Assembly (NCBI RefSeq): GCF_000298295.1
Contig: NZ_AMGM01000024.1
Span: 1 to 54,861 of the forward strand
Direction of reading: 5' to 3'
Source of the DNA: Cecembia lonarensis LW9
Lineage (GTDB): Bacteria; Bacteroidota; Bacteroidia; Cytophagales; Cyclobacteriaceae
Length of the DNA: 54,861 nucleotides
Under the pieces are notes generated by a model. The model saw only the letters and a program-made list of their open reading frames with translations, ran no database searches and was not told the origin of the DNA. Both the position numbers and the translations under genes were made by a program. Within the stretch, counting starts at the first letter, position 1. Each line of letters starts with the position of its first letter. This document shows positions 36,072 to 44,871 of the stretch, piece by piece.

Positions 36072-38557
36072 TTTTCATCAACCGTGAATGTGAACATCCC
36101 AAAAATCGGCTCACCATCTTGAGATAATCCTTCCAAAATTACCCTGACTGTTGGACTGCCCTCAGTAAGTCTAAAGTTAACTTCTGTTTTTCCCTCTAGG
36201 TCTGTTTCCAATTTGGGATTCCAATAAATGGTGGAACGATAATCTACTGCAAAAGGCGCATTAATCGATGGAACTACGGGAGGTTCATAAAATTCTCTTA
36301 CGCCAGAATATCCCAATACCTCAGCAACGGCATTGCCTTTCACCTCTCTGTCTGAGTAATCCTGATTGGGATTACCAGATTTGGTCAAAACATGTACGAT
36401 TCCACCGCCACCATCATTACCAAAAACAGCTGCCTTACTCAACCCCCGAAGAATATCTATTCGCTCGATTTCAGGCACAGGAATTGCAATGAGTGTCTCT
36501 GGTTGGACCGGTTGACCATTCAAAAGATATGATGCTCCTGCTAAACCCCCTTCGCCGGTAACCCTACCTCCCCTTATTAGTACGACTGGGAAAGGATTTA
36601 AACCTATCACATCCCCTCTTACATCGACTCCTGGAACTCTCCCCCGGATCAATTGAAAGATATTTGCGAAGTAATAGAAATCTTCAGTGACTTCAAGTTT
36701 TGCATCTGGAGCGTCCAGGTATTGGATAGTTCTCTTATCAGGTATCATCTGAGACCTTCTACCAACTACAGTGACTTCTCCCAGTTCAATATCCCTATTG
36801 ATTTGGAATTGCTCCATAAGGTTCTTCGTTTCTCTTACAGTTATCAAATATTCATTTTCATCCCGGAAATCAGGATTTGGAGAAAAGCTTGTATAGGTTC
36901 GCTCCCCGATAAATGGAATCCGGGGAGGTAAAATTCTAATATCATTTTCTTTGACTTCTCTAGAGCGTCTTCGTTTTTCCTTTACTTCAAATGCCTGAAT
37001 AAAAACAGTTACCGAATCCTCGAAATCCAAGCCTGTAAAACTAAAATTCCCTAAGGAATCGGTTTCGCCATTATAAAACATGGGCTCCTCCAAAGGATGC
37101 CTGACCATAAGGGTTAGCACTTTGTGTTCTGAAATTTCTCTCTTTCCGCTTCCCTCTACTTTTCCAGATACAGACAAGCCCGGTTCAATATTAAAATTGG
37201 GCAAAGATTGAAGTTTAGCCAAATCACTCCAATCAAACCTTCTCCAGCCTTGGGTCAAAAGTAAATTGTCAAGATGCTTTTCTGCCTCTTTTTGGTTGGG
37301 GTCAAAGTAGTAGGCAGGATTTTCTATTTCTCCACGTACTTCTGAATCCAAAAGAAAATAGGTGAAAATATTTTGTGTTTTTTCCGGATAGAAAACCTGG
37401 TCTCCATCCAAAACCGAAACGGAAAAATCACCTGCAAGCCCTCTTCCCGTGAGATCTTGAACCTGAATGTCCAATTGAACTTGTTCTTTTGGTTGATAGG
37501 TCTCTTTATTGGTTTTGAAAAGGGCATGGCCTGCTTGCTGAGGGAAAAGGAAAACCAATCTTTCTGCCAAAATCCTCGTTTCTCCATCCATCAGGGAAAA
37601 TTTGTGAAGTCCTGACTGGAAAATATCTTTTGGAATGGTAAAGCTGGTTTCATTCCCGGATAGGTTGATTCGGTCTCTCCAGGCAACTACTCCTTTGTGC
37701 ATAGCAATCAGGTACAATTCTCTTGGAAGTTCAGAAGTGTTTTGAAATACTTTGATGTTCAGCTGGGTTTCATTGCTTAAGCCATCAATGTGTAATAGGT
37801 GACCTTCAGCAGCAATTACTCCCAAATCGAATTTCTTAGGCGCTTGGTTTTTGGTACTGACCAATACCACGTATTGCTGGTCCTTTTCTGGTATGAATTT
37901 TACGGTTCCCATCCCTAAGTAATCCGACTCAAATTGTTGGATTTGATCGCCTTGGCTGTTTAAAATCACCCCAGTCACATCAATTCCTTTACCAAATTCG
38001 TCTGTAGCTTTAAAGCCTATTAGGTTCTCTGTTCCTGCCACTAAATTACCACCCTCCGGATAGAACCCGATTTGGAATTGGGGGTCAAAATTGGGGAGGT
38101 TCCAGCCATCGCCCACTTCCCCAATGTAAATATCTTTGGTAAAAAAGGCCTTCTCACCAAAATTATGCATCCAATTGGTATAAGCCCTCAAAGTATAGAT
38201 CCCTGGTTCCAAATCTCTGGGGAGTACAATATCCCCCATACCTCTTCCCTCTTCCATCTTGACAATAGCGCGTTTGATATTCCGATCAAACCGGCTATCA
38301 ATCAAATCTACGTAAAGCGGAACGGATAGTGTGGGGTAAATCTTTTTACTGTCGACCTCCAAAGTTCCATAAGCCTTGAACCAAATCGTATCATTTAGGA
38401 AATAGTGGGGTTTGTCAGTATGTAGGTAAACTTTTTCCCATGGGTAAACAGCCGCATAATTCTCAAGTGCGGTTTCCAGTAGTTCAAGGTTGCCTTGAGC
38501 AAAAATTCTGGCTGAGATAAAGTAAAAAAAGACTGTTAAAAAAAATGGTCGTTTCAT
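36068..38557 (-). CDS. MG2-like and TonB-plug domain protein without barrel
   Basis: The 829 residues have a signal peptide (1-20), macroglobulin-like repeats (about 40-420; VYLHTDKPHYFLNDTIWFKAY is an MG2 pattern), another beta-sandwich with carboxypeptidase-regulatory features (about 450-560), and a TonB-receptor plug near 600-740 (RGRVPGVDVRGD, VVLIRGG, EIERIDILRGLSKAAVFGNDGGGG). There is no 22-strand barrel after the plug; instead a short tail ends FTFTVDEN. This architecture recurs in Bacteroidota and is thought to be envelope-bound. It is last of three genes with an Omp85 barrel and a TonB receptor. Confidence 0.87.
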   Translation of the reverse strand: MKRPFFLTVFFYFISARIFAQGNLELLETALENYAAVYPWEKVYLHTDKPHYFLNDTIWFKAYGTLEVDSKKIYPTLSVPLYVDLIDSRFDRNIKRAIVKMEEGRGMGDIVLPRDLEPGIYTLRAYTNWMHNFGEKAFFTKDIYIGEVGDGWNLPNFDPQFQIGFYPEGGNLVAGTENLIGFKATDEFGKGIDVTGVILNSQGDQIQQFESDYLGMGTVKFIPEKDQQYVVLVSTKNQAPKKFDLGVIAAEGHLLHIDGLSNETQLNIKVFQNTSELPRELYLIAMHKGVVAWRDRINLSGNETSFTIPKDIFQSGLHKFSLMDGETRILAERLVFLFPQQAGHALFKTNKETYQPKEQVQLDIQVQDLTGRGLAGDFSVSVLDGDQVFYPEKTQNIFTYFLLDSEVRGEIENPAYYFDPNQKEAEKHLDNLLLTQGWRRFDWSDLAKLQSLPNFNIEPGLSVSGKVEGSGKREISEHKVLTLMVRHPLEEPMFYNGETDSLGNFSFTGLDFEDSVTVFIQAFEVKEKRRRSREVKENDIRILPPRIPFIGERTYTSFSPNPDFRDENEYLITVRETKNLMEQFQINRDIELGEVTVVGRRSQMIPDKRTIQYLDAPDAKLEVTEDFYYFANIFQLIRGRVPGVDVRGDVIGLNPFPVVLIRGGRVTGEGGLAGASYLLNGQPVQPETLIAIPVPEIERIDILRGLSKAAVFGNDGGGGIVHVLTKSGNPNQDYSDREVKGNAVAEVLGYSGVREFYEPPVVPSINAPFAVDYRSTIYWNPKLETDLEGKTEVNFRLTEGSPTVRVILEGLSQDGEPIFGMFTFTVDEN

Positions 38558-38629
38558 GTGTATTTATGTTATGTGAAGACGAGAACTAAATATCAATTAA
38601 ATAAACAAATAGTTATAGTTAAAACCAAA

Positions 38630-39775
38630 TTAAAAAGCTTCATTTAATCCAAAATAAAATGCCTTTTGGTCACCATAAGCAAAATCTAATCTTACATTCA
38701 GGCCTTCCTTATTTAAACGATACCGAAAACCTAGTCCTGCCCCATAGCGCATTTTGGATAATTTGATGTTATCAAAATTGGGAAACACCAGCCCTGAATG
38801 GCCAAAGAATACCATTCCAAGATTTCTGTAAATTGGCGTTCGAAGCTCTGCTTGTTGTATCATAGCATGCCTGTCCCTGTACCTGCCTTCAAAAAAACCG
38901 CGCATTCTCTCGCTACCACCCATCAATGATATATGTTGAAACGGTGCGTTTCCAGAAGTTAAATTCCACCAAGATTGTATGGTCAATACTTTTTGACTGC
39001 CTATCAAGGTATATTTTCTTACATCAATGGTGTATTGAGAAAAAGTAAAATTACTGCCTAACCAATCAGGAAATCCCATCAAGGTGATCGTACTAAACCA
39101 TCCTTTAGTAGGCTGAAAAATTTGATCGCGGGTATCATGGCTGAGTACAATACCCATTCCTGATAGTCGCTGTCCGTCTGAGCCGAGGATATTTCCTGCA
39201 TCTAACAGACCTCCTTCTTTCTTTTCGTAGATGTTGTCTACCCTGAACTCATACCTTCCGCCCAGGTAAAGACCTTTTGTCAATCGCTTTTGATACAATA
39301 AATGCAGGTATGCATACCTAGTACTATAAAATTCACCCTCTTCTACGACCGGTTCTTGGCCGATACCATAAAACCTAAATGGGAAATCAGATAATTCTAG
39401 TCTGGCATTGAAAAAATTTTTGTTTGCATTAGACCAGAGGTTTATCTCTGATGTAAAAATTGCTTGTCTGTTAAGGGTATAAAGAAAGGTAATCGGTAAA
39501 CTCGATGGCCTTAGCAAGGCATTTTCTTGATCCTTAAATTGAAATACCCTAATGGCCCTGATGCCCAAACCTAAACTGGTTTCGGGAGAATAGACTATGA
39601 TGGGGATAAAGGCCCAATTTTCTCCAGAAATCAAATCAATGATTTGGTCTCCAAGATCAAATGCTTTATCCCAAATCCCCGTTTTTTCTTGTTTGATACT
39701 ATCTTGAAAAATTTGGGCTTGGGTTTTGGCTAGCAAAAACACAGATATAAATAAAAATAAAAAAGACTTTTTCAT
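38630..39775 (-). CDS. Omp85/BamA-type outer-membrane protein (barrel only)
   Basis: From ATG 39775 the precursor is 381 residues with a signal peptide (KKSFLFLFISVFLLAKTQA). The body is a bacterial surface-antigen (Omp85) C-terminal barrel: GGSERMRGFFEGRYRDRHAM with an RGF loop, and final strands ending YFGLNEAF with a terminal Phe for BAM recognition. No POTRA domains are present, so it is likely a passive porin-like or transport barrel rather than an insertase. It lies 72 bases upstream of the plug protein and 61 bases downstream of the TonB receptor, on the same strand. Confidence 0.88.
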   Translation of the reverse strand: MKKSFLFLFISVFLLAKTQAQIFQDSIKQEKTGIWDKAFDLGDQIIDLISGENWAFIPIIVYSPETSLGLGIRAIRVFQFKDQENALLRPSSLPITFLYTLNRQAIFTSEINLWSNANKNFFNARLELSDFPFRFYGIGQEPVVEEGEFYSTRYAYLHLLYQKRLTKGLYLGGRYEFRVDNIYEKKEGGLLDAGNILGSDGQRLSGMGIVLSHDTRDQIFQPTKGWFSTITLMGFPDWLGSNFTFSQYTIDVRKYTLIGSQKVLTIQSWWNLTSGNAPFQHISLMGGSERMRGFFEGRYRDRHAMIQQAELRTPIYRNLGMVFFGHSGLVFPNFDNIKLSKMRYGAGLGFRYRLNKEGLNVRLDFAYGDQKAFYFGLNEAF

Positions 39776-39836
39776 CAGAGGCAAAAGTAAAAAAAATAAC
39801 ACCTAGGCGATAGGGCCAGTGTAAAGTATTTAATTT

Positions 39837-42242
39837 TTAGAATTCTACTATGATACCAATCGTAGGAATTATAGTCCCGGCTGGATTATCTACCAAGCGC
39901 ATAAGATAGCGGGATGGATCATTTGGATTGACAAGTAATCCCCCCTGTGCATCCCTAGTGGGGAGTAGAAGTGGAGGTTGATCTGCTTTGAAATCGTAAG
40001 CATTTTCTATATCAATATACCAATTAAAATTCCATTTTTTGAAGAAATACCTCTTGTCGAGACGAACATCTAGTTGGTGGAATTCCCTCAGACGGAAAGC
40101 ATTGATCTGATTGAAATCGGGAATACCTTGGCCCCTTAGGTTCCAGATATCAATTAGAGAAGAGGTTTCCACATCAACGGGTGTATAAGGGGCCCCTCCG
40201 AGATAACGCCACCTGGCACCAAACTCCCAGTTTTTACCAAACCGTTTCCCTGCCGTCAAGCTTACAATGATGCGATTATCCCAAGCTGAAGGGACAAAGC
40301 CTTCTGTATTGGGATTGGTAAACTCACTCCTAACCAAAGTGACTGCGGCAATGCCGTAAAAATTATTGTATAATCTTTGTTGGGCAAGAAACTCCATACC
40401 ATATGCCCTTCCTTCTGCATTAGATAACACAGGTTCGTTGCCTATGACACCAAAATCAGCGCCTAAGTTGGCCAAGGCTATACCGTTCAAAATAGAAGAA
40501 GGGTAATCTCTGTATAATTTATAGAAACCTTCTATGCTAAATCTCCTGCTTTTTTCAGGGATTACCTTTTCTATTCCACTTACAAAATGAGTTGCCTGAA
40601 TGAATTTGATGTTGTTAAGTTGATTCACCAATTGTCCATCATTATCCCGAAAACCTAGGGAGGTATATGCAGGTCTCTGGTAATAGATTCCGGCATTATT
40701 GGTCCAAAATAGTTGGGGTTTAATCTGGTAAGAAACGGAAAGCCTTGGACTGATTTGATTCAAGGGGTTTCGGGCAGTTTCACCAAAATCACTTCCATCT
40801 ATCCTAACTCCCCCCGTTATCAAAAGTCTTTCATTGTTAAAGTTTTTACTCCCTGAAATAAATGCACCATAACTGTTGAAAAAGGTTTTTTCGTTTACAT
40901 CAATGACCAAACCTTCACTTGCAAAAGAAAACCTGTCAAAGCTGTTGACAAAAAATCTGGAGTATTCATAATTGACCCCATATTTTAGGTTGAAGCCTTT
41001 TTTAAAAATAGAGTTTTCAGCTCTAAACTTATTTTCACTTTCTTGGGAGATGTAATCAAAAGTAAGGTTGGCAGGGTCGCTTTCGTCATTTTGGAAGTAC
41101 TTGAAAGAACGGTTGTTGAGCATGTTGCGACTCAGCACAAATGTCCAAAAACCATTTTCTCTGAACCGTTTTAGTCTTAGACCTGTCGTGTAATTCCATT
41201 GTGAGGTGATGGGAAGATTTTCCAGTAAATACAGTCTGTTCTCCCTTTCCAGTTCGGTTTCATTCCTGGGTTCATCAAAATTTAAAGCAAAGTTGCCCGT
41301 CGCACCTACTGCCAAAAAAGTAAGCTCTGTTTTTGGATTGATCTTGGTGGTGGTTTTAACGGTAAAATCGTTAAAGGTTGGTAGAAATGGAAGTCCTAAG
41401 GCCCGGAATAAAAACTGCAGGTAAGAGCGTCTGGCAGATACCAAGTAGGTAGTTTTTTCGCCTAACGGACCCTCATTGGAAAGCGTAAATTCGCTAGCGC
41501 CTACTGTCATTTGGGTAAACATTTTATCTTTTCTACCTTCCTTAAGTGAAAATTCAAAAAAGGAGCTCAGGGAATTCATACGGTCTGCTGGAAATCCACC
41601 GGTGATCACATCTACATTTTTGATCAGGTTTACATTTAAAATTCCAACAGGGCCTCCTGATGAACCTTGCGTGGAAAAATGATTAATGACAGGCACCTCA
41701 ATCTCATCCACAAAAAATTTATTTTCGTTAGGAGCACCACCTCTGATAATGATGTCGTTCCTGAAATTTGCTGTGCTGGCGACCCCGGGAAGGGACTGGA
41801 TCACCCTGCTGATGTCCCTGTTTCCTCCCGGATATCTTTCGATTTCATTGGTGTTCAGCCTTCTTACAGAGATGGGGGTTTCATCTGAACGGGAGAATTC
41901 TGCGGCGACTGTTACCTCGCTGAGGTCGGATGCTTCTTCGATTAAGTCAAAATCCAGCCGTACTGCTCTTGCAAGGGTTATTTGTATATCAAATTCAGTT
42001 TTTGACCTGAACCCAACAAAACTTGCCCTGATATTATAAAAGCCTGGGGGAATATTGGAAAGCACATAATTTCCATCAATATCTGTTACCGTGCCGTAAT
42101 CGGTGCCCAGAAGGATAACGTTTGCAAATGGGATACCTTCATTATTGACTTTATTGAAAACCCTGCCTCTTACTTCACCTTGCTGAGCAATAACTGAGGC
42201 GAAAGTGGACAAAATGATAAAAATTGTAAATATGTATTTCAT
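39837..42242 (-). CDS. TonB-dependent receptor with carboxypeptidase-regulatory domain
   Basis: The 801-residue receptor has a signal peptide (about 1-19), CarboxypepD_reg-like repeat (about 22-105; PFANVILLGTDYGTVTDIDG), a plug (about 115-230; ISRVIQSLPGVASTANFRND, IIRGGAPNENKFFVDE) and an outer-membrane beta-barrel ending ...IGIIVEF with terminal Phe. It likely imports a ligand with TonB energy. No SusD partner is nearby, so the substrate is unknown. It is the first gene of the 42.2-36.1 kb operon-like run. Confidence 0.92.
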   Translation of the reverse strand: MKYIFTIFIILSTFASVIAQQGEVRGRVFNKVNNEGIPFANVILLGTDYGTVTDIDGNYVLSNIPPGFYNIRASFVGFRSKTEFDIQITLARAVRLDFDLIEEASDLSEVTVAAEFSRSDETPISVRRLNTNEIERYPGGNRDISRVIQSLPGVASTANFRNDIIIRGGAPNENKFFVDEIEVPVINHFSTQGSSGGPVGILNVNLIKNVDVITGGFPADRMNSLSSFFEFSLKEGRKDKMFTQMTVGASEFTLSNEGPLGEKTTYLVSARRSYLQFLFRALGLPFLPTFNDFTVKTTTKINPKTELTFLAVGATGNFALNFDEPRNETELERENRLYLLENLPITSQWNYTTGLRLKRFRENGFWTFVLSRNMLNNRSFKYFQNDESDPANLTFDYISQESENKFRAENSIFKKGFNLKYGVNYEYSRFFVNSFDRFSFASEGLVIDVNEKTFFNSYGAFISGSKNFNNERLLITGGVRIDGSDFGETARNPLNQISPRLSVSYQIKPQLFWTNNAGIYYQRPAYTSLGFRDNDGQLVNQLNNIKFIQATHFVSGIEKVIPEKSRRFSIEGFYKLYRDYPSSILNGIALANLGADFGVIGNEPVLSNAEGRAYGMEFLAQQRLYNNFYGIAAVTLVRSEFTNPNTEGFVPSAWDNRIIVSLTAGKRFGKNWEFGARWRYLGGAPYTPVDVETSSLIDIWNLRGQGIPDFNQINAFRLREFHQLDVRLDKRYFFKKWNFNWYIDIENAYDFKADQPPLLLPTRDAQGGLLVNPNDPSRYLMRLVDNPAGTIIPTIGIIVEF

Positions 42243-42325
42243 AAACGTGTACTAACCCCAACTATAAGTGGATTGACTTGGGAATTGTTTACTAAAAACT
42301 ATTAAATACCCATTTTTATGCAAAA

Positions 42326-43036
42326 TTATCCTATTTGCTCCTCCTTAACTTTCCAGAGTCTCCACCAAGGCGTGTTTGGTGAGTCATGATGCTCATAGTG
42401 GTAGCCAAAGAAGTAACAGGAAATAAAAGCCCAAATGTGATTTTTTTCCTGACTGTTTGAGTGATGTTTGTTATCGGATTCCCCTTTGTGTGGCAGGTAT
42501 GTACCAAAATAAAATAATTGTAAAGTGGATAAAATAGCTGGTAGCATCCAAAAAATGATCAAGTTTTCAGTAGGTATAAAAAGCTTCAGGATATTGAAGG
42601 TAATGGCCATGAGCAAGAATTGCCAAATGCTTAAATACTGTTTGATGAAACTCAAATACCAAACAAAGAAGTTTCCTGAGGAATGATAGTCAGGATCTTT
42701 ATCTGTTGCTACAAAACGGTGGTGTTCATGGTGTTTGGGAAATAGCTTCCAATAAAAATTATAGGAAAATAGAATCGCTGCTATCCAGCCTATAGCATGA
42801 TTTAGCTTTTTGTTGGTAGCCACCACACCATGCATGGCATCATGCGCTGTTATAAATAGCCCCGTATAAAGATGCATTTGCACTAATATGGCTAGATAAG
42901 TCAAAGGGTTTAGCCAGGAAAAGTCCCATTGCAGCAAGAAGAACAAGGAAATAAACCAAAAAAAGATAATACCAAAGGCTATTAGGATACCATTTGGATC
43001 AAGTGCTTCTGTTTTTATTCTTTCTCTAACCACCAT
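42326..43036 (-). CDS. crtW: Beta-carotene ketolase CrtW
   Basis: CrtW is a membrane di-iron oxygenase that adds a 4-keto group to beta-ionone rings. The 236 residues have about four hydrophobic segments and the three His clusters of the family: HDAMH at 65-69, HHEHH at 102-106 and H213 with EHH at 215-217. FGTYLPH and PWWRLW near the C-terminus are typical of CrtW rather than of fatty-acid desaturases. It is the last gene of the crt cluster, 26 bases after ispH. Ketolation of a monocyclic carotenoid is inferred. Confidence 0.92.
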   Translation of the reverse strand: MVVRERIKTEALDPNGILIAFGIIFFWFISLFFLLQWDFSWLNPLTYLAILVQMHLYTGLFITAHDAMHGVVATNKKLNHAIGWIAAILFSYNFYWKLFPKHHEHHRFVATDKDPDYHSSGNFFVWYLSFIKQYLSIWQFLLMAITFNILKLFIPTENLIIFWMLPAILSTLQLFYFGTYLPHKGESDNKHHSNSQEKNHIWAFISCYFFGYHYEHHDSPNTPWWRLWKVKEEQIG

Positions 43037-43062
43037 ACAAAATTAGCCAAGAAAGCCATGAA

Positions 43063-43908
43063 TTAAAAGGTTTCAATTCTTTCTTTGACCTGTTCCATCA
43101 GCCACATCGGTGTTGAAGTTGCCCCACATATTCCCACAGTCTCGTTTGATACAAACCAATCACTTAATACCTGATCTGGATTGGATACAAAATAGGTATT
43201 TGGATTTTTTTCTTTACATACATTATACAGCACTTTTCCATTGGATGATTTGGTGCCGCTGACAAAAATTATTTTATCGAATTTATCAGCAAAATCCCTT
43301 AACTCCTTATCTCTATTAGAAACTTGCCTACAAATGGTGTCGTTGGTATTCACTGAAATACCATTCTCCTTTAGCACCCCATTAATCTCGTAAAATTTAT
43401 CAGTACTTTTTGTAGTTTGGCTGTATAGTGTAAGGTTTTTAGGCAAGCTTGGAAGGTCTAGTTCGTTGATGTCTTGAAAAACCACAGCCTTATTATTGGT
43501 TTGGCCGAGTAATCCAATTACTTCAGCATGGCCATGCTTCCCATAGATATAGATTGTTTCATCTTTATCAAATGAGTTTTTAATCCTGTTTTGTAATTTT
43601 AGTACAACCGGGCAGCTGGCATCAATTAAAGTCAAGTTATTATTGATGGCCAATTCATAAGTGGAAGGTGGTTCACCGTGCGCCCGAATCAGCACTTTTT
43701 CGTTTTGAAGGGTCTTTAATTCATCATGATCGATGATTTTTAAACCCATTTTGGTCAGTCGGTTGACTTCTTCATCATTGTGTACGATATCACCCAGACA
43801 GTATAAATAGCCTTGTTCTTCAAGAATTTCTTCCGCCATTTCTATAGCATAGACCACGCCAAAACAAAAGCCGGAGTGCTGATCAATATGTACTTTAAGA
43901 TTCATCAT
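43063..43908 (-). CDS. ispH: 4-hydroxy-3-methylbut-2-enyl diphosphate reductase
   Basis: IspH (LytB) makes IPP and DMAPP in the MEP pathway, using a 4Fe-4S cluster. The 281 residues have the three cluster Cys motifs: SGFCFGV (Cys15), DASCPVV and GATSTP-adjacent CGATS near residue 265. HGEPPS and QTTKSTDKF are also family motifs. It lies between crtB and crtW, where it would feed the isoprenoid supply for carotenoids. That MEP genes occur inside a crt operon is unusual but not unique. The crtB stop is about 100 bases upstream. Confidence 0.94.
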   Translation of the reverse strand: MMNLKVHIDQHSGFCFGVVYAIEMAEEILEEQGYLYCLGDIVHNDEEVNRLTKMGLKIIDHDELKTLQNEKVLIRAHGEPPSTYELAINNNLTLIDASCPVVLKLQNRIKNSFDKDETIYIYGKHGHAEVIGLLGQTNNKAVVFQDINELDLPSLPKNLTLYSQTTKSTDKFYEINGVLKENGISVNTNDTICRQVSNRDKELRDFADKFDKIIFVSGTKSSNGKVLYNVCKEKNPNTYFVSNPDQVLSDWFVSNETVGICGATSTPMWLMEQVKERIETF

Positions 43909-44007
43909 AGCTTTTAACTTGTGACTTTTTTTATTGTTTTGCCCAGATCACTTTTTCAACAGTATCTCTTTTCATTTACGAATTGAAAGTAAATGGTTTT
44001 GAAATAT

Positions 44008-44856
44008 TTATCCAAATCCTAACTTCATTCCAAAGTATGTCCCTAATAGCAAAGAAAGCTTCCTTGCATTGGGGATACGGATACGTTCTTGAGTGATGGT
44101 TTCAGGAGGTAATCCTTTAATTTTATCAAATAGTTTTTGATAATACAGATAAGCTACCTTTACACCTAATTTCGCCCCGTTGGGTAACTTACGGATACCA
44201 TCCAAAGCCTCATCGAAATCTTTTTGAATATCTTCTTCGATCAATTCTTTGGCGGTCTTGTCAAATGTATTGAAATCTACTCCAGGAAAATAAACCCTGC
44301 CCCTTTCTTCATAATCACTTTTAATATCCCTAAGGAAATTCACTTTTTGGAATGCAGCACCAAGTTTGCAAGCTGGTTCTCTTAATTTTTCGTATTCCGC
44401 TTGATTACCTTCTACGAATACTTTTAAACACATGAGGCCCACCACTTCAGCAGATCCATAGATGTATTCATGATACTTGGAATCATTGTAAGTTTTAAAG
44501 TCCAAATCCATCTCCATACTTTTCAGAAATGCCTCTATCAAATCCAAATCGATTTGATATTGATTGACAATCAACTGAAATGCGTGGAGTACAGGGTTTA
44601 AGCTGATTTTTTGCTCAATGGCTTCGTAGGTGTCCTTTTTGAACTGCTGTAGCAGCGTTTTTTTATCTTTATCATGGAAAGTATCCACAATTTCATCTGC
44701 ATAACGGACAAAGCCATAGATGGCATAAATGGGCAGGTGAAACTTCTTTTCCAGGGTTTTGATCCCCAAGGTAAAGCTCGTACTGTACCGCTGGGTAATC
44801 AGTTTGCTGCACTCCATGGTGGTTTGATCAAAAAGCATTTTTGCATCCATACCCAT
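44008..44856 (-). CDS. crtB: Phytoene synthase CrtB
   Basis: CrtB condenses two GGPP molecules to phytoene, the first committed carotenoid step. From ATG 44856 it has 282 residues; ATG 44850 is equally plausible. The Asp-rich motifs are YADEIVDTFHD (about residues 50-60) and FLRDIKSDYEERGRVYFP (about 173-190). KLITQRYSTSFTLG is the family's N-terminal signature. A squalene synthase is excluded by position beside crtI and by the sequence type. The start is about 16 bases after the crtI stop, so the two are translated in sequence. Confidence 0.93.
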   Translation of the reverse strand: MGMDAKMLFDQTTMECSKLITQRYSTSFTLGIKTLEKKFHLPIYAIYGFVRYADEIVDTFHDKDKKTLLQQFKKDTYEAIEQKISLNPVLHAFQLIVNQYQIDLDLIEAFLKSMEMDLDFKTYNDSKYHEYIYGSAEVVGLMCLKVFVEGNQAEYEKLREPACKLGAAFQKVNFLRDIKSDYEERGRVYFPGVDFNTFDKTAKELIEEDIQKDFDEALDGIRKLPNGAKLGVKVAYLYYQKLFDKIKGLPPETITQERIRIPNARKLSLLLGTYFGMKLGFG

Positions 44857-44871
44857 AATATACAAATTAAT

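Noticed and set aside
42326-43036. Fatty-acid desaturase for the protein at 42326
   Set aside because: The His spacing could fit a desaturase, but FGTYLPH and PWWRLW together with the neighbours crtZ, crtB and crtI favour CrtW.
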